Of a stretch of 64,000 nucleotides of DNA, positions 8,021-16,960 are shown in pieces. The position numbers were made by a program, and so were the translations under genes. This stretch comes from Fusobacteria bacterium ZRK30 (GTDB lineage Bacteria; Fusobacteriota; Fusobacteriia; Fusobacteriales; Fusobacteriaceae), in the NCBI GenBank assembly GCA_024628785.1, contig CP102408.1, forward strand, positions 1 to 64,000. Direction: 5' to 3'. Positions within the stretch are counted from its first letter, which is position 1; every line of letters starts with the position of its first letter. Below the pieces are notes generated by a model. The model searched no databases. It was not told the origin of the DNA and saw only the letters and a program-made list of their open reading frames with translations.

Positions 8021-9397
8021 CTAAAATTTACTCAATATAATTCTAGAATCTTTCTCCGTTGCCTCTATTAAATCTGGACTGAATCCAGATTTAGAAAATA
8101 ATATAAAATATTCTTCTCTGCTGTTATTTTTCCATTTAACTTTTTTTGCTTTTTCCTTCAATGCAAATAATACACTTAATCCCACATGTTTTTTAGACCA
8201 TTTACACTCTCCGAAAATAATTTCCTTTTCTCCAAGTCCCACTACATCTATCTCTTCATTCTTACTCCACCATCTTCCCACCTTGCTTATGGGAAAATCT
8301 ATCTCTTCATGGGTTATGAGACTTTCCAGGCATAACCTTTCATATGCTTTAGAAACCCACAGGTCAAATGTTGAAGATATTTTTTCCAGAGGATATTTGA
8401 GATTTTCTATCTCCAGATAACTCTGATAAGGATATACATAGTTAAACCAAAATGCTAAATAATTATCCTTTATATAATACAGACTTTTCTTGCTGTTATC
8501 TATATTTTCAGTTACAGGTACTTCCCTTTCCAGTATATCCAGATCTATCAGTTTTGACAGGTAGGGACTCAGGCTTCCGGAATTAAGTCCCAGTCTGGTT
8601 GCTATAGCTGCCATCTTTGTATCCCCATTGGCTATGGACTGAATTATAGAAAAGTATCTGGAAAGATCATTTATCTCCTCCTGGAGTAAAAATTTAGGTT
8701 CCGAATAGAGAAAATTGTTGTTGTCAAAAATATTATTCTCTATATTCCATATGGGGGATCTGTTTTTATTAAATTCCTGGATATATTTCGGTATCCCTCC
8801 GGTAATTGAATAAAATTCAATTAATTCCTTATGGGATTTATCTGGAAAGAATTCGATGTAGTAATCAAACTTAATGGGTTTCAATCTTATCTGAGCAGTT
8901 CTCCTTCCGTATAGGGGACTATCATAGGCTAAGACCTCTGAATACATCATAGAGATCAATGATCCGCATAATATCAGCATTATATTACTGTCTTTTAATT
9001 TTTCATCGTATATCCTTTGAAATATAGACGAAAAGTTTTTATTGGTCATACAGAGATATTGAAATTCATCTATTACCAGGACAAATTTCTCATCCTTAGG
9101 CAGTTTTGAGATTAAATAAGTAAACAATGTATCCCAGTCCTTTATCTCTATCTTATCCAACAGGTCATCATTAAAATAAATTGCCAGTTGTTTTTTAAAT
9201 CTTTCTATCTGTATAATTTCATTTTGCTTATCTGCAAAAAAGTAAAATGATTTTTTAGTCTTTATAAATTCTTTAATCAGGGTTGTTTTCCCCGTTCTTC
9301 TTCTTCCATAGATCACTGTAAAGCTAGAATCTCTGGTAAATTCTTTTTCCAATGTCTTCATTTCATTTTTTCTATTTATAAATTTCATATTAAACAC
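8021..9397 (-). CDS. DUF234-type AAA ATPase (archaeal ATPase-like)
   Basis: This is a cytoplasmic P-loop ATPase of the family that pairs an N-terminal archaeal-type AAA domain with a C-terminal DUF234 nuclease-like domain. A Walker A motif lies at about residues 30-40 (YGRRRTGKTTLI), a Walker B at about 110-118 (FVLVIDEFQYL), a winged-helix-like middle (MAAIATRLGLNSGSLSPYLSKL), and a C-terminal region with EEIDVVGLGEKEIIFGECKW, which carries the D...ExK pattern of restriction-like nucleases. At 458 residues it is full length. A second Met four codons in (MKFINRK) is the more usual family start. It is a single gene, and these genes are common in mobile or accessory DNA. Its biological role is unknown. 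Confidence 0.85.
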   Translation of the reverse strand: MFNMKFINRKNEMKTLEKEFTRDSSFTVIYGRRRTGKTTLIKEFIKTKKSFYFFADKQNEIIQIERFKKQLAIYFNDDLLDKIEIKDWDTLFTYLISKLPKDEKFVLVIDEFQYLCMTNKNFSSIFQRIYDEKLKDSNIMLILCGSLISMMYSEVLAYDSPLYGRRTAQIRLKPIKFDYYIEFFPDKSHKELIEFYSITGGIPKYIQEFNKNRSPIWNIENNIFDNNNFLYSEPKFLLQEEINDLSRYFSIIQSIANGDTKMAAIATRLGLNSGSLSPYLSKLIDLDILEREVPVTENIDNSKKSLYYIKDNYLAFWFNYVYPYQSYLEIENLKYPLEKISSTFDLWVSKAYERLCLESLITHEEIDFPISKVGRWWSKNEEIDVVGLGEKEIIFGECKWSKKHVGLSVLFALKEKAKKVKWKNNSREEYFILFSKSGFSPDLIEATEKDSRIILSKF

Positions 9398-9712
9398 CTC
9401 AATTAATTATATAATATAAATTATTATAATTCAAATTATTATAATTTTGTTTATTTTTATAAAACTTTAACCTGAATCTCAAAAAGAAGAAAGGACATTA
9501 ACTAAAATGAATACAGTTAATTCTATTTTTTCACTTATTTATTTTAAACAAGAAAAATAAATAATTTTTTTGTCTATCTAAAGCCTTTTAATCCTCCAAT
9601 TCCTACCTTTTGGTAACTACACCACTAAAAAGTGCCTTCTTTTTTTTCTAAAAATTTTAATATATACTAGTCCCATGTAAAAAATATTAATAATTTTAGG
9701 AGGTAGCTAAAG
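9398..9712. other. AT-rich intergenic region
   Basis: No gene seen. Near 9416-9446 the sequence AAATTATTATAATT occurs twice in tandem, upstream of the minus-strand ATPase gene, and may be part of its promoter. The end of the region holds the AGGAGG site for the small peptide gene. Confidence 0.5.
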
Positions 9713-9892
9713 ATGAAAAAAATAGTATTAGGTATGATGTTAGCAATCAGTTCTTTATCTTTTTCGAGTGATAAAGAGTCGACATTAAAAGTAAGTAACA
9801 TTTTTGAAAATTTCAAAGAAGAAAAATCGCAAGATCAATTGGATACAAAAAATAAATTAAAGATCAGTAATATTTTTAGTAATAAAAAGTAA
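9713..9892 (+). CDS. Small exported peptide with internal duplication (59 aa)
   Basis: A short gene with a good Shine-Dalgarno site (TTAGGAGG, nine bases before the ATG). The first 20 residues (MKKIVLGMMLAISSLSFSS) form a signal peptide, with likely cleavage after SFSS or nearby. The mature part contains the same motif twice: TLKVSNIFENFKEE and, at the end, KLKISNIFSNKK, joined by a charged linker. Mature length is about 38 residues. I know no family for it. It lies 70 bases upstream of the iron alcohol dehydrogenase and in the same direction, but separate ribosome binding sites and different functions give no clear link. Confidence 0.6.
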   Translation: MKKIVLGMMLAISSLSFSSDKESTLKVSNIFENFKEEKSQDQLDTKNKLKISNIFSNKK

Positions 9893-9962
9893 TTTATATC
9901 AATCAAAAAAATTTAAAACAAATTAAATGAAACCCATTAAATAATTTTAGGAGGAAGCAAAT

Positions 9963-11135
9963 ATGCAAAGATTTACAATACCAAGAGATCTATATTTCGG
10001 AGAGGACGCATTATCACACTTAAATACTATTAAAGGAACTAAGGCCTTTATCGTTATAGGATCACAAAGATTAGTTAATGACGGGACAGTACCTAGTGCT
10101 GTTGAATATTTAAAAGCAGCTGGAATAGAGAGTGAATTATTTGTAGGTGTAGAAAATGACCCTTCAGTCGCTACTGTTATGAAAGGTGTAGAAGCTATGA
10201 ACAAATTTCAGCCAGATGTAATAATAGGAATCGGTGGAGGTTCACCAATCGACGCTGCCAAAGCTATGTGGATCTTCTATGAGCACCCAACATTCACATT
10301 TGAAGAAGCTGCAAAACCATTTAACTTACCAGAATTAAGAAACAAGGCTAAATTTATAGCAGTTCCTACTACAAGTGGTACAGCTACAGAAGTTACATCA
10401 TTTTCTGTAATCACAGATAATGAAACTAATATCAAATATCCAATCGCAGACTACAACATCACACCAGATGTAGCTATTGTAGATACTAACTTAGTACAGA
10501 CAATGCCTAAGGGATTAGTTGCAAACACAGGAATGGATGCATTAACTCATGCACTAGAAGCTTATGTTTCTAAAGCTAGAAATCCATTTACAGATGCACT
10601 TGCAATGAAATCTATTGAGATGATCGCAGATACTTTAATCAACTCTTACAATGGAGAGGACCAGTCTAGAAAAGATATGCATATTGCACAAAACTTAGCA
10701 GGAATGGCATTCTCAAACGCTATCCTTGGTATAGTTCATTCAATGGCTCATAAAACTGGTAAGGTATTAAACATTGCCCATGGATTAGCCAATGCAATCT
10801 ACCTTTCTTATGCTATTGAATTCAATGCAAAAGATAAAGTTGGAAAAGCACAATATGCCCATGCAGCCAAGACAATAGGATTAGCTGGAAACAATGAAAC
10901 TGAATTAGTAGAATCATTGGTAAACTTAGTTAAAGAATTAAGAGAACAGATGGATATGCCTCATTCATTAAAAGAATTTGGAGTAGAAGAGGAGTTCTTC
11001 TTAGCTAACTTAGATGAGATTGCTAGAACATCTGTAGCAGATCCATGTACAGGTACAAATCCAAGAGATATATCTGTAGAAGAGATGAAAAACTTATTCA
11101 AAGCGGTTTACTACGGTGAAAAAGTAACATTCTAA
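9963..11135 (+). CDS. Iron-containing (group III) alcohol dehydrogenase
   Basis: An NAD(P)-dependent fermentative alcohol or aldehyde oxidoreductase in the cytoplasm. The nucleotide-binding motif GGGSPIDAAK is at residues 91-100. The metal ligands of the family are visible as Asp192 and His196 (GMDALTHALEAY), His259 (GIVHSMAH) and His273 (IAHGLANAI). At 390 residues it is full length. An AGGAGG site precedes the ATG. It appears monocistronic and is followed by a hairpin and a terminator. Codons are less AT-skewed than in the flanking genes (many GCA, GGT and ACA codons), consistent with high expression. The exact substrate (butanol, 4-hydroxybutyrate, propanediol or ethanol type) cannot be read from the sequence. 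Confidence 0.9.
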   Translation: MQRFTIPRDLYFGEDALSHLNTIKGTKAFIVIGSQRLVNDGTVPSAVEYLKAAGIESELFVGVENDPSVATVMKGVEAMNKFQPDVIIGIGGGSPIDAAKAMWIFYEHPTFTFEEAAKPFNLPELRNKAKFIAVPTTSGTATEVTSFSVITDNETNIKYPIADYNITPDVAIVDTNLVQTMPKGLVANTGMDALTHALEAYVSKARNPFTDALAMKSIEMIADTLINSYNGEDQSRKDMHIAQNLAGMAFSNAILGIVHSMAHKTGKVLNIAHGLANAIYLSYAIEFNAKDKVGKAQYAHAAKTIGLAGNNETELVESLVNLVKELREQMDMPHSLKEFGVEEEFFLANLDEIARTSVADPCTGTNPRDISVEEMKNLFKAVYYGEKVTF

Positions 11136-11192
11136 TTTAGAGAGAGAAGTTCATATCAATTAACTCTAGAAAACTTAAGAAAATTATTTCAA

Positions 11193-11226
11193 AATACCCC
11201 TGAGGACAATTAACTTCAGGGGTATT
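11193..11226 (+). terminator. Hairpin after the iron alcohol dehydrogenase
   Basis: An 11-bp perfect stem (AATACCCCTGA/TCAGGGGTATT) with a 12-base loop, but no T run follows on the plus strand. It may act as an RNA 3'-end stabiliser or a weak terminator. Confidence 0.5.
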
Positions 11227-11302
11227 AAAAATAACTAAGAAGAGGTATTTTAAGAATAAGATGAGTTATATTGAGGACTTACAATTAATTTTAAAACAAC
11301 TA

Positions 11303-11340
11303 AAAAACTCTTTAAACTCGATAATTTGAAGAGTTTTTTT
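11303..11340 (+). terminator. Factor-independent terminator before fabK
   Basis: AAAAAACTCTT pairs with AAGAGTTTTTTT around a 16-base loop, ending in a T run. Confidence 0.75.
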
Positions 11341-11398
11341 ATTGTTTTACGAGGCTAAAAGATAATTCAAATATATTCAATGATTTAGGAGGAACGAC

Positions 11399-12340
11399 AT
11401 GATAAGAACGGAAATTTGTGAACTACTTAATATAAAATATCCCATTCTTCAGGGAGCTATGGCATGGATTGCTGACGGAACTCTTGCTGGACACGTATCA
11501 AAAGCTGGAGGATTAGGTATAGTTGCAGGGGGAGGAATGCCTTCTGAACTTCTTAGAAAGGAGATCAGAATTGTAAAATCTATTACTGACAAGTCCTTTG
11601 CTGTAAACCTTATGCTTATGATGAATGAAGTTGAGGAGCAGATAGATGTATGTATCGAGGAAGGTGTCCCTGTGGTAACTACTGGTGCAGGAAATCCTGG
11701 TCCATACATGGAAAAACTTAAAGGCGCAGGAATAAAAGTTGTTCCTGTAGTACCTTCTGTTGCCCTTGCTAAGAGAATGGAGAGAGTAGGAGCAGATGCT
11801 ATTATCGCAGAGGGAACTGAAGCTGGAGGACATATTGGACAGATTACTACAATCTCTCTTGTGCCTCAGGTTAAGGAAGCTGTAAATATTCCTGTTATTG
11901 CTGCTGGAGGAATAGCCAATGGAAAGCAGTTTGCTGCTGCTTTGGTTTTAGGTGCTGACGGAGTACAGGTAGGAACTAGGTTCATCGTAGCTCATGAGTG
12001 TAATGTACATGAAAACTACAAGGAGTCAATTATAAAAGCCAAGGACAGATCTACAGTATCTACTGGTAACCATACGGGTCACCCGGTGAGAGTTATAAAT
12101 AACAAGCTGGCTAAAGATATGATAAAAAGGGAAAAAGAGGGAGCTAGCAACGAGGTCCTTGAGGATATGGGTAGAGGGAAGCTTAGACTTGCTGTTAAAG
12201 AGGGAGATGTTGTAAACGGCAGTGTTATGGCTGGACAGGTAGCTTCTATGGTTACCAAGAGAGAAAGTAGTCAGGAAATCATCTTGAATCTCATGAAGGA
12301 TGTAATAAAAGAGATAGAAACTCTAAAAAATAGATTCTAA
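11399..12340 (+). CDS. fabK: FMN-dependent enoyl-ACP reductase II / nitronate monooxygenase family
   Basis: This is predicted to reduce enoyl-ACP in the last step of each fatty-acid elongation round, using NAD(P)H and FMN. Supporting motifs are the N-terminus with [18 protein letters not shown], the phosphate-binding [10 protein letters not shown], the [10 protein letters not shown] segment carrying the catalytic-type His, and the FMN-binding [10 protein letters not shown] with [11 protein letters not shown]. At 313 residues it matches FabK length, and the similarity is closer to FabK than to 2-nitropropane dioxygenases. It is a single gene with TTAGGAGG upstream, not next to other fatty-acid genes. 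A copy outside the fab cluster could give triclosan tolerance or be a redundant isozyme. Confidence 0.85.
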   Translation: MIRTEICELLNIKYPILQGAMAWIADGTLAGHVSKAGGLGIVAGGGMPSELLRKEIRIVKSITDKSFAVNLMLMMNEVEEQIDVCIEEGVPVVTTGAGNPGPYMEKLKGAGIKVVPVVPSVALAKRMERVGADAIIAEGTEAGGHIGQITTISLVPQVKEAVNIPVIAAGGIANGKQFAAALVLGADGVQVGTRFIVAHECNVHENYKESIIKAKDRSTVSTGNHTGHPVRVINNKLAKDMIKREKEGASNEVLEDMGRGKLRLAVKEGDVVNGSVMAGQVASMVTKRESSQEIILNLMKDVIKEIETLKNRF

Positions 12341-12447
12341 ATAAATTTATTATATCTCTAATTGTTTTGTGAGGTTAGAAACTGGCTTTATTATATTTAA
12401 GGAGAAGTAGAGAAAATTATGTAAAAATTTTAAGGAGATAATAATAG

Positions 12448-12714
12448 ATGAGATATACAGAAAATAGTCTTCCTAAGGAAGCATTAAAAGAAGGAAATTC
12501 TTCATTTGAAACATATATTAAGGTAAAGGATGAATGGAAATATTTATATAGAGCTGTTGATTCTAAAGGAAATACAATTAACTTCTTATTGAAAGCTAAG
12601 GGAACGGTAAAAATAGGGAATCCTTCATTTGAAACAGACATTAAGGTAAAAGATGAACGGAAATATTTATATAGAACTGTTGATTCTAAAGGAGATAAAA
12701 GTTGTTTTTTATAA
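12448..12714 (+). pseudogene. IS6-family transposase remnant, tandemly duplicated
   Basis: The reading frame encodes two degenerate copies of one segment of an IS6/IS26-type DDE transposase: FETYIKVKDEWKYLYRAVDSKGN (counting from about 12504; family form DETYIKVKGxWxYLYRAVD) and FETDIKVKDERKYLYRTVDSKGD (from about 12627). The catalytic Asp of DETY is replaced by Phe in both. The copies are 123 bases apart and similar at DNA level over about 70 bases, so a fragment was duplicated after the transposase decayed. A Shine-Dalgarno site (AAGGAG, about 12430) precedes the ATG, so an 88-residue product might still be made. No complete IS ends are visible. Confidence 0.7.
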
Positions 12715-12764
12715 GTATTTAAAATCTAAAAATAATTTGAAAAGAAGAAGAAGAAAGACATGTA

Positions 12765-13178
12765 ATGGAAATAACTATGGGAGCAAAGACCCTTTCAGCA
12801 GTCAATGAGGTGTTTATTTCCAAAGGAGATTTTGTGAATACTTACAGAGCTGATGGCATTATTATAGCAACGCCCATAGGATCTACAGGATACTCTCTCT
12901 CAGCAGGTGGTCCTATCATTAAACCTACATTAAATGCAATGCTAGTGACACCAATTGTTCTGCATAATTTAAGTCTTAGACCTATAGTTATAGATGGAAA
13001 CAAAGAATTAGTTGGTTCTATTGAAGATTTAGATGGATAACAAATTTGTAAAATATCCCCTGAAAATAAAATAAAGATAAAATATTCAGATGCAACTTTA
13101 AAATTAGTTTTACCAAAAAATAGAGATTATTATGATGTATGAAGGGAAAAACTTAAGCGGGGAAATAAGTTATATTAA
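12765..13178 (+). pseudogene. NAD kinase C-terminal fragment
   Basis: A broken copy of ATP-NAD kinase. The segment VNTYRADGIIIATPIGSTGY and SLSAGGPIIKPTLNAM is the conserved NAD-binding core of the enzyme, followed by LSLRPIVIDGNKEL. The GGDG N-terminal half is missing and the piece before VNTYRADG is shortened. In-frame stops at 13038-13040 and 13140-13142 interrupt the tail, yet the frame still reads IKIKYSDATLKLVLPKNRDYYDV and then REKLKRG before ending at 13178. It cannot make an active enzyme. A working chromosomal copy is presumably elsewhere. Confidence 0.85.
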
Positions 13179-13247
13179 GGTAGTTGTTAATAGAAATTTA
13201 ATTTTTCTTTCTCTTTAACTTTCTACCTATTTTTTTATCCACCCTTT

Positions 13248-13280
13248 GTTAAAAAAATACCGTGTCAAATTGACACGATA
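13248..13280 (-). terminator. Terminator of the rep-par operon
   Basis: Read on the minus strand, CGTGTCA-ATT-TGACACG (13261-13277) is followed by GTATTTTTTT. It lies 15-45 bases after the last gene of the minus-strand rep-par cluster. Confidence 0.75.
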
Positions 13281-13294
13281 TTTCTATCCTTCAC

Positions 13295-13993
13295 CTAATT
13301 CAGCAGCTTCTCCAATTGTTCCAAAACTCTTTCTACTCTCATCTTCTTACTCTCTGACAGCTCCTCAAACCTCTTACTGGCTGTTTTAGAGATTGCCTTA
13401 TATCTCTCGCTGAAATCTGTATATTCAAATGTTTCCAAAAGCATAGGAGGCGTTTCTACATCCTCTAACAAATGTTTCTCGGCTTTAAACTCTTTCAGTG
13501 TAGTTATTTCACCGTTCAAAACTTTTTCAGAAAGTTTCTCAGGACAATTGGGATTACTCACCTCATAACTCAGACTGATAGGTAAATTTTCTATTAAATT
13601 TTTATTGTCCCATTTTGTGACGATATAATTCCATCTATTTATGAGTCTGTATACTGGCATTTTTTTAAATCCTAGTTGGAGGTACCATTTTTCAAAAACA
13701 CCGTTTTTATTATTACTCAATTTTTTCTGGGTTTCAGAAAATATCTCTCCTAATTCATTGTACATCTTAGTAGATACACCATGAATCTTTACAGTTTGAT
13801 CTTCCAAAAAACTTTTAGTCTGATCTTCTATATCTAAATCCAAAGAATAATTTTTAAGAATTAATCCTCTTTCTTCTTGAGTTATTACCTTTTCTTTATT
13901 ATTTTCTACTTGTTTCACCACTATTTCTTTGGCTTTTAGCTTCTTACTTTGACCTTTTAATTTATTTAAAACATTTATATTTGGCTTTGCCAT
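13295..13993 (-). CDS. Plasmid partition-associated protein (ParB position, DUF3102-like)
   Basis: A 232-residue basic protein encoded directly after ParA, where a ParB-type centromere-binding protein is expected. The N-terminus (MAKPNINVLNKLKGQSKKLK) is short and Lys-rich. The middle (KKLSNNKNGVFEKWYLQLGFKKMPVYRLINRWNYI, about residues 90-125) has the pattern of DUF3102 plasmid and phage proteins. The C-terminus is helical and charged (KRFEELSESKKMRVERVLEQLEKLL). No classical ParB nuclease or HTH motif is obvious. The gap to parA is 23 bases, so they are probably co-transcribed. Its role in DNA segregation is inferred from position. Confidence 0.65.
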   Translation of the reverse strand: MAKPNINVLNKLKGQSKKLKAKEIVVKQVENNKEKVITQEERGLILKNYSLDLDIEDQTKSFLEDQTVKIHGVSTKMYNELGEIFSETQKKLSNNKNGVFEKWYLQLGFKKMPVYRLINRWNYIVTKWDNKNLIENLPISLSYEVSNPNCPEKLSEKVLNGEITTLKEFKAEKHLLEDVETPPMLLETFEYTDFSERYKAISKTASKRFEELSESKKMRVERVLEQLEKLLN

Positions 13994-14016
13994 TTTTCCT
14001 CCTTATATTCTATTTT

Positions 14017-14718
14017 TTATCCAATTATATTTCCTATTATCTCTCCATATACCTCTTGCATCTTCTCAGCTTTTTTAGAGGCAGTCTCAAATATAGTTTT
14101 CCCTTTTTCAGAGAGAGTTTCCTCTATTACACTTTCATGGATTGGAGCTGATAATAGTACCCCTGTTTCCCCAAGGAGCTCTTCCAATTCTTCATTATAC
14201 ATCTTATTAAGTTTTGTATTCCTCACCAAATTAGGCACTACTACAGAGATCTTTTCTCCCTCTATCTTATTTATCAGCCTCATAATTCCTGCCACACTGA
14301 GCTTATCTAACTTAGTCGGGACTACTATCTCATCTGTAATTGCCAAGATAGTTTCATTAAGTACATTAAATACAGGAGCTGAATCCACAATTATATAATC
14401 ATACTTTTCTTTAAACATCTCAAAGGCTTTTACAATTTTTTTCTTCAGATTGTTCCCAAAAATATCTGTCTCAACCGGGATATAATCTAGGTTTTCTCTT
14501 ACCTTTATAGTTACATCATTGCCCGTTTGAATATGGTGCTTTAATCCCTTTCCCCCTTCAAACCATCCTCCCAATAGGATTAAGCTATCATTTTGAGAAT
14601 CTGTTGTAATAAGAGCCACTTTATTCTCCAATAATGCCAGACCATGAGCTATATTTTTAGAAAGAGTAGATTTTCCTACCCCTCCTTTGTTATTTTTTAT
14701 AGTTATAATTTTCCCCAT
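14017..14718 (-). CDS. parA: ParA-family partition ATPase
   Basis: A Walker-type ATPase for plasmid segregation. The deviant Walker A motif is clear at residues 11-18 (KGGVGKST), the Walker A' Asp is in LITTDSQND (the usual motif reads D-x-D-x-Q), and the Walker B is in YDYIIVDSAPVFN. At 233 residues it is the short type Ib-like form, without an N-terminal HTH. It lies 30 bases after the replication initiator gene and 23 bases before the ParB-position gene on the minus strand, giving a rep-parA-accessory operon typical of low-copy plasmids. It probably works on the nucleoid with the downstream protein. Confidence 0.92.
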   Translation of the reverse strand: MGKIITIKNNKGGVGKSTLSKNIAHGLALLENKVALITTDSQNDSLILLGGWFEGGKGLKHHIQTGNDVTIKVRENLDYIPVETDIFGNNLKKKIVKAFEMFKEKYDYIIVDSAPVFNVLNETILAITDEIVVPTKLDKLSVAGIMRLINKIEGEKISVVVPNLVRNTKLNKMYNEELEELLGETGVLLSAPIHESVIEETLSEKGKTIFETASKKAEKMQEVYGEIIGNIIG

Positions 14719-14748
14719 TTTCCCTCCTATGCCTACTGCTTATTTATT

Positions 14749-16479
14749 CTAAGCCTTCATCTCTTTTTCCATGACTTTTATAATATATTCCTTCTCAGCA
14801 TGTTTATATATCGTTGTATGAAGTTTATCTAATTTCTCTTTCCCGACTTCTTTCAGGAACAACTTAACTGCTGTTTCCTTGTATCTTTCTTGTTCCTCTG
14901 TTTTCATCTTCTCAAACATTCCCCAGATAAAATTTTTAGTAATTTCACTGATTCCCTCTTCTTCACTTACTGCTTGTTTCTCACTCTCTACTTGCTTCTT
15001 ACTACTTTCTACTTGTTCTTCTACTATTTCAGCCTCGGATATATCTCCAAATAAACTTTTCTGCTCTTTTGATTTAATTTGATTTTCATCTTTTACTTGA
15101 GATTTAGTATTTATTTTTTGTTTTTCACTCTTTATTTCTACCGGTTCTACTATTTCATTTTTAGGATTATTTTTAATTATTCCGTTTATATACTGTACCA
15201 GGGTAGTTTGTATATCTTTTTTTAGGTTGCTGTAGAGGGCATCCAGTATAAAAATAGCGTATTCCTCTCCATCTTCTTTGAAGATTCTTTTGATTTTATT
15301 GTCTGTTCTCTTATTCCAAGCTTTAGATACATATATGTTTCTCTTGGCTTTTTCGACCTTTTTCAATATTTTTTCACTGCCCTGGACTACCTTTATCTTT
15401 TCTCCTTTTTCAACGATAGTCGGTGCTTCTGCCTTTACATTTCTTTCTAATTTATGTTTAAAAACTACTTTTTTATACCTGTTTTTCGGAATAAATTCAT
15501 ATTCTGTTGCTATTCCGGATACTTTTTCCACCTCTTCCAAAGTTGGTTTTAAAAATTTATTTATAAGATTGGTTTTGTTTGAATAGGATTTAGGCAGTGC
15601 AAAGAACTCAAACATCTCTTCCTTGGTCAGTTCTATAGTTCCTCTTTTTAAATGATCCTTCAATAGTGAGTACATCCTCAAGGTATATACCCCATTAAGT
15701 TTATCCACTACTACTCCTTCCAGAGGAACATAAACTTTTGGTATCAGCAGTAATTCCAAAATTTCTTTTGGTATCTGATAGGTAAACCAGGTAGTTTTTT
15801 TCTTTTTATCCACTTCAAATCTTGCTGATGCCAGAAGACTTGTCACAATATCTATCTCTATATTTTTTTTATTTATATAGTTAAATTGTAAAACAGTTTT
15901 ACTTGCTTGTACAATATTTTTTTTTAGTTTAGTACTATTTGTCCCTATGGAATTGGCCAATATAGTAAAATCTATTTCTTTTTGATCCAACTGATTTTTT
16001 ACTGCTATATCTTTACAATAATCTTTTATTTCTAATATAATCTGATTTAATTTTGTATCATCTATTTTATTGCTGTCTAGATTATTTAAAGATAGATTTT
16101 TTATATCAGCAGTTTTTAATTTGATGATCCTTTCATCACTGGTTCTTTTTTTCAGCTGATCTATTTTAAAATTAATTATAGTTTTACCTATTGTTTTTAA
16201 TGACTGTGAATTCAAAACTTCTGTACTTATGTTAAAATCCTTTTTATTTGTAAAGGCTATTTCTAAGACATTTTCATGGTTATTCTTTGAAATTCCTATT
16301 TGGTTTAAAGTTGTTAAAAATAATTTTTTAAACTCATCTTTAAGTTCATACTGAGATTTTAATAGTAATGCAAAGATACTTTTTTCTACACCAATTTTAT
16401 AATATTTTCCGTCTTTAATTTTAAAAGTTGTTAAAGCTGAATGTTGATTAAATATATTTTCTTTTTTATTATTTTTCAT
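14749..16479 (-). CDS. rep: Plasmid replication initiator (Rep_3 superfamily)
   Basis: A 576-residue initiator predicted to bind the iterons just upstream and open the origin. Two winged-helix-like domains typical of Rep_3 initiators span about residues 20-330. Features include LKTIGKTIINFKIDQL, the segment VVVDKLNGVYTLRMYSLLKDH (as in RepA/RepE, where T-x-R-x-Y-x-x-L is conserved), and TKEEMFEFFALPKSY in the second DNA-binding domain. A long charged C-terminal extension (about 360-576, rich in Glu, Lys and Gln) contains low-complexity KQVESEKQ repeats and makes the protein larger than common Rep_3 proteins of 250-450 residues. The gene reads away from the iterons, the usual arrangement. Confidence 0.9.
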   Translation of the reverse strand: MKNNKKENIFNQHSALTTFKIKDGKYYKIGVEKSIFALLLKSQYELKDEFKKLFLTTLNQIGISKNNHENVLEIAFTNKKDFNISTEVLNSQSLKTIGKTIINFKIDQLKKRTSDERIIKLKTADIKNLSLNNLDSNKIDDTKLNQIILEIKDYCKDIAVKNQLDQKEIDFTILANSIGTNSTKLKKNIVQASKTVLQFNYINKKNIEIDIVTSLLASARFEVDKKKKTTWFTYQIPKEILELLLIPKVYVPLEGVVVDKLNGVYTLRMYSLLKDHLKRGTIELTKEEMFEFFALPKSYSNKTNLINKFLKPTLEEVEKVSGIATEYEFIPKNRYKKVVFKHKLERNVKAEAPTIVEKGEKIKVVQGSEKILKKVEKAKRNIYVSKAWNKRTDNKIKRIFKEDGEEYAIFILDALYSNLKKDIQTTLVQYINGIIKNNPKNEIVEPVEIKSEKQKINTKSQVKDENQIKSKEQKSLFGDISEAEIVEEQVESSKKQVESEKQAVSEEEGISEITKNFIWGMFEKMKTEEQERYKETAVKLFLKEVGKEKLDKLHTTIYKHAEKEYIIKVMEKEMKA

Positions 16480-16554
16480 AAAATAACTCCTACCTTCTGT
16501 TTGTAGTTTTATAGTTTTTAAGTTTTTAAGTTTTCCGACCCTTTTAGCCTTTAA

Positions 16555-16594
16555 AAATTAAGGCTAGATTACCTCAAAAGCAACTTTTGTTAAC
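16555..16594 (+). repeat. 40-bp direct repeat, left copy
   Basis: It begins AAATTAAGGCTAGATTACCT and ends in the iteron core GCAACTTTTGTTAAC. It is identical to 16961-17000 and brackets the iteron array. Confidence 0.9.
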
Positions 16595-16636
16595 GGTAAA
16601 GCAACTTTTGTTAACGGTAAAGCAACTTTTGGAAAT

Positions 16637-16645
16637 CTATCCACA
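16637..16645 (+). promoter_or_regulatory. Putative DnaA box
   Basis: CTATCCACA differs from the consensus TTATCCACA at the first base and lies between iterons 3 and 4. Confidence 0.55.
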
Positions 16646-16960
16646 ACTTTTGGAAATCTATAAGCAACTTTTAGAAATCCTATTTTAAATGATTTTATAA
16701 TTTAAAAAGAAAAGCAACTTTTGGAAACTACATCTCATATACTTATAAAGTATAAGATATAAAAAAGAAAAAAGCAACTTTTAGAAACCATATTTTAATA
16801 TTAACGCTTGTTTAAAGAAAAGTATTCAGTAATATTTCTAATTAAAACCTTTAAAATAGATGATTTATAGATAAAAAGCAACTTTTGGAAATTCAAATTT
16901 ATAGGTTTTTTTATATTACTTTTAATTTTTTTAAATAAGTTAAAATGATATAACCTATTA

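Noticed and set aside
9963-11135. Part of the glycyl-radical pathway
   Set aside because: The gene is 40 kb away, has its own signals, and the operon has its own iron alcohol dehydrogenase.
11513-11833. Antisense gene within fabK
   Set aside because: The minus-strand frame has no ribosome site or recognisable motif and its composition mirrors the fabK codons.
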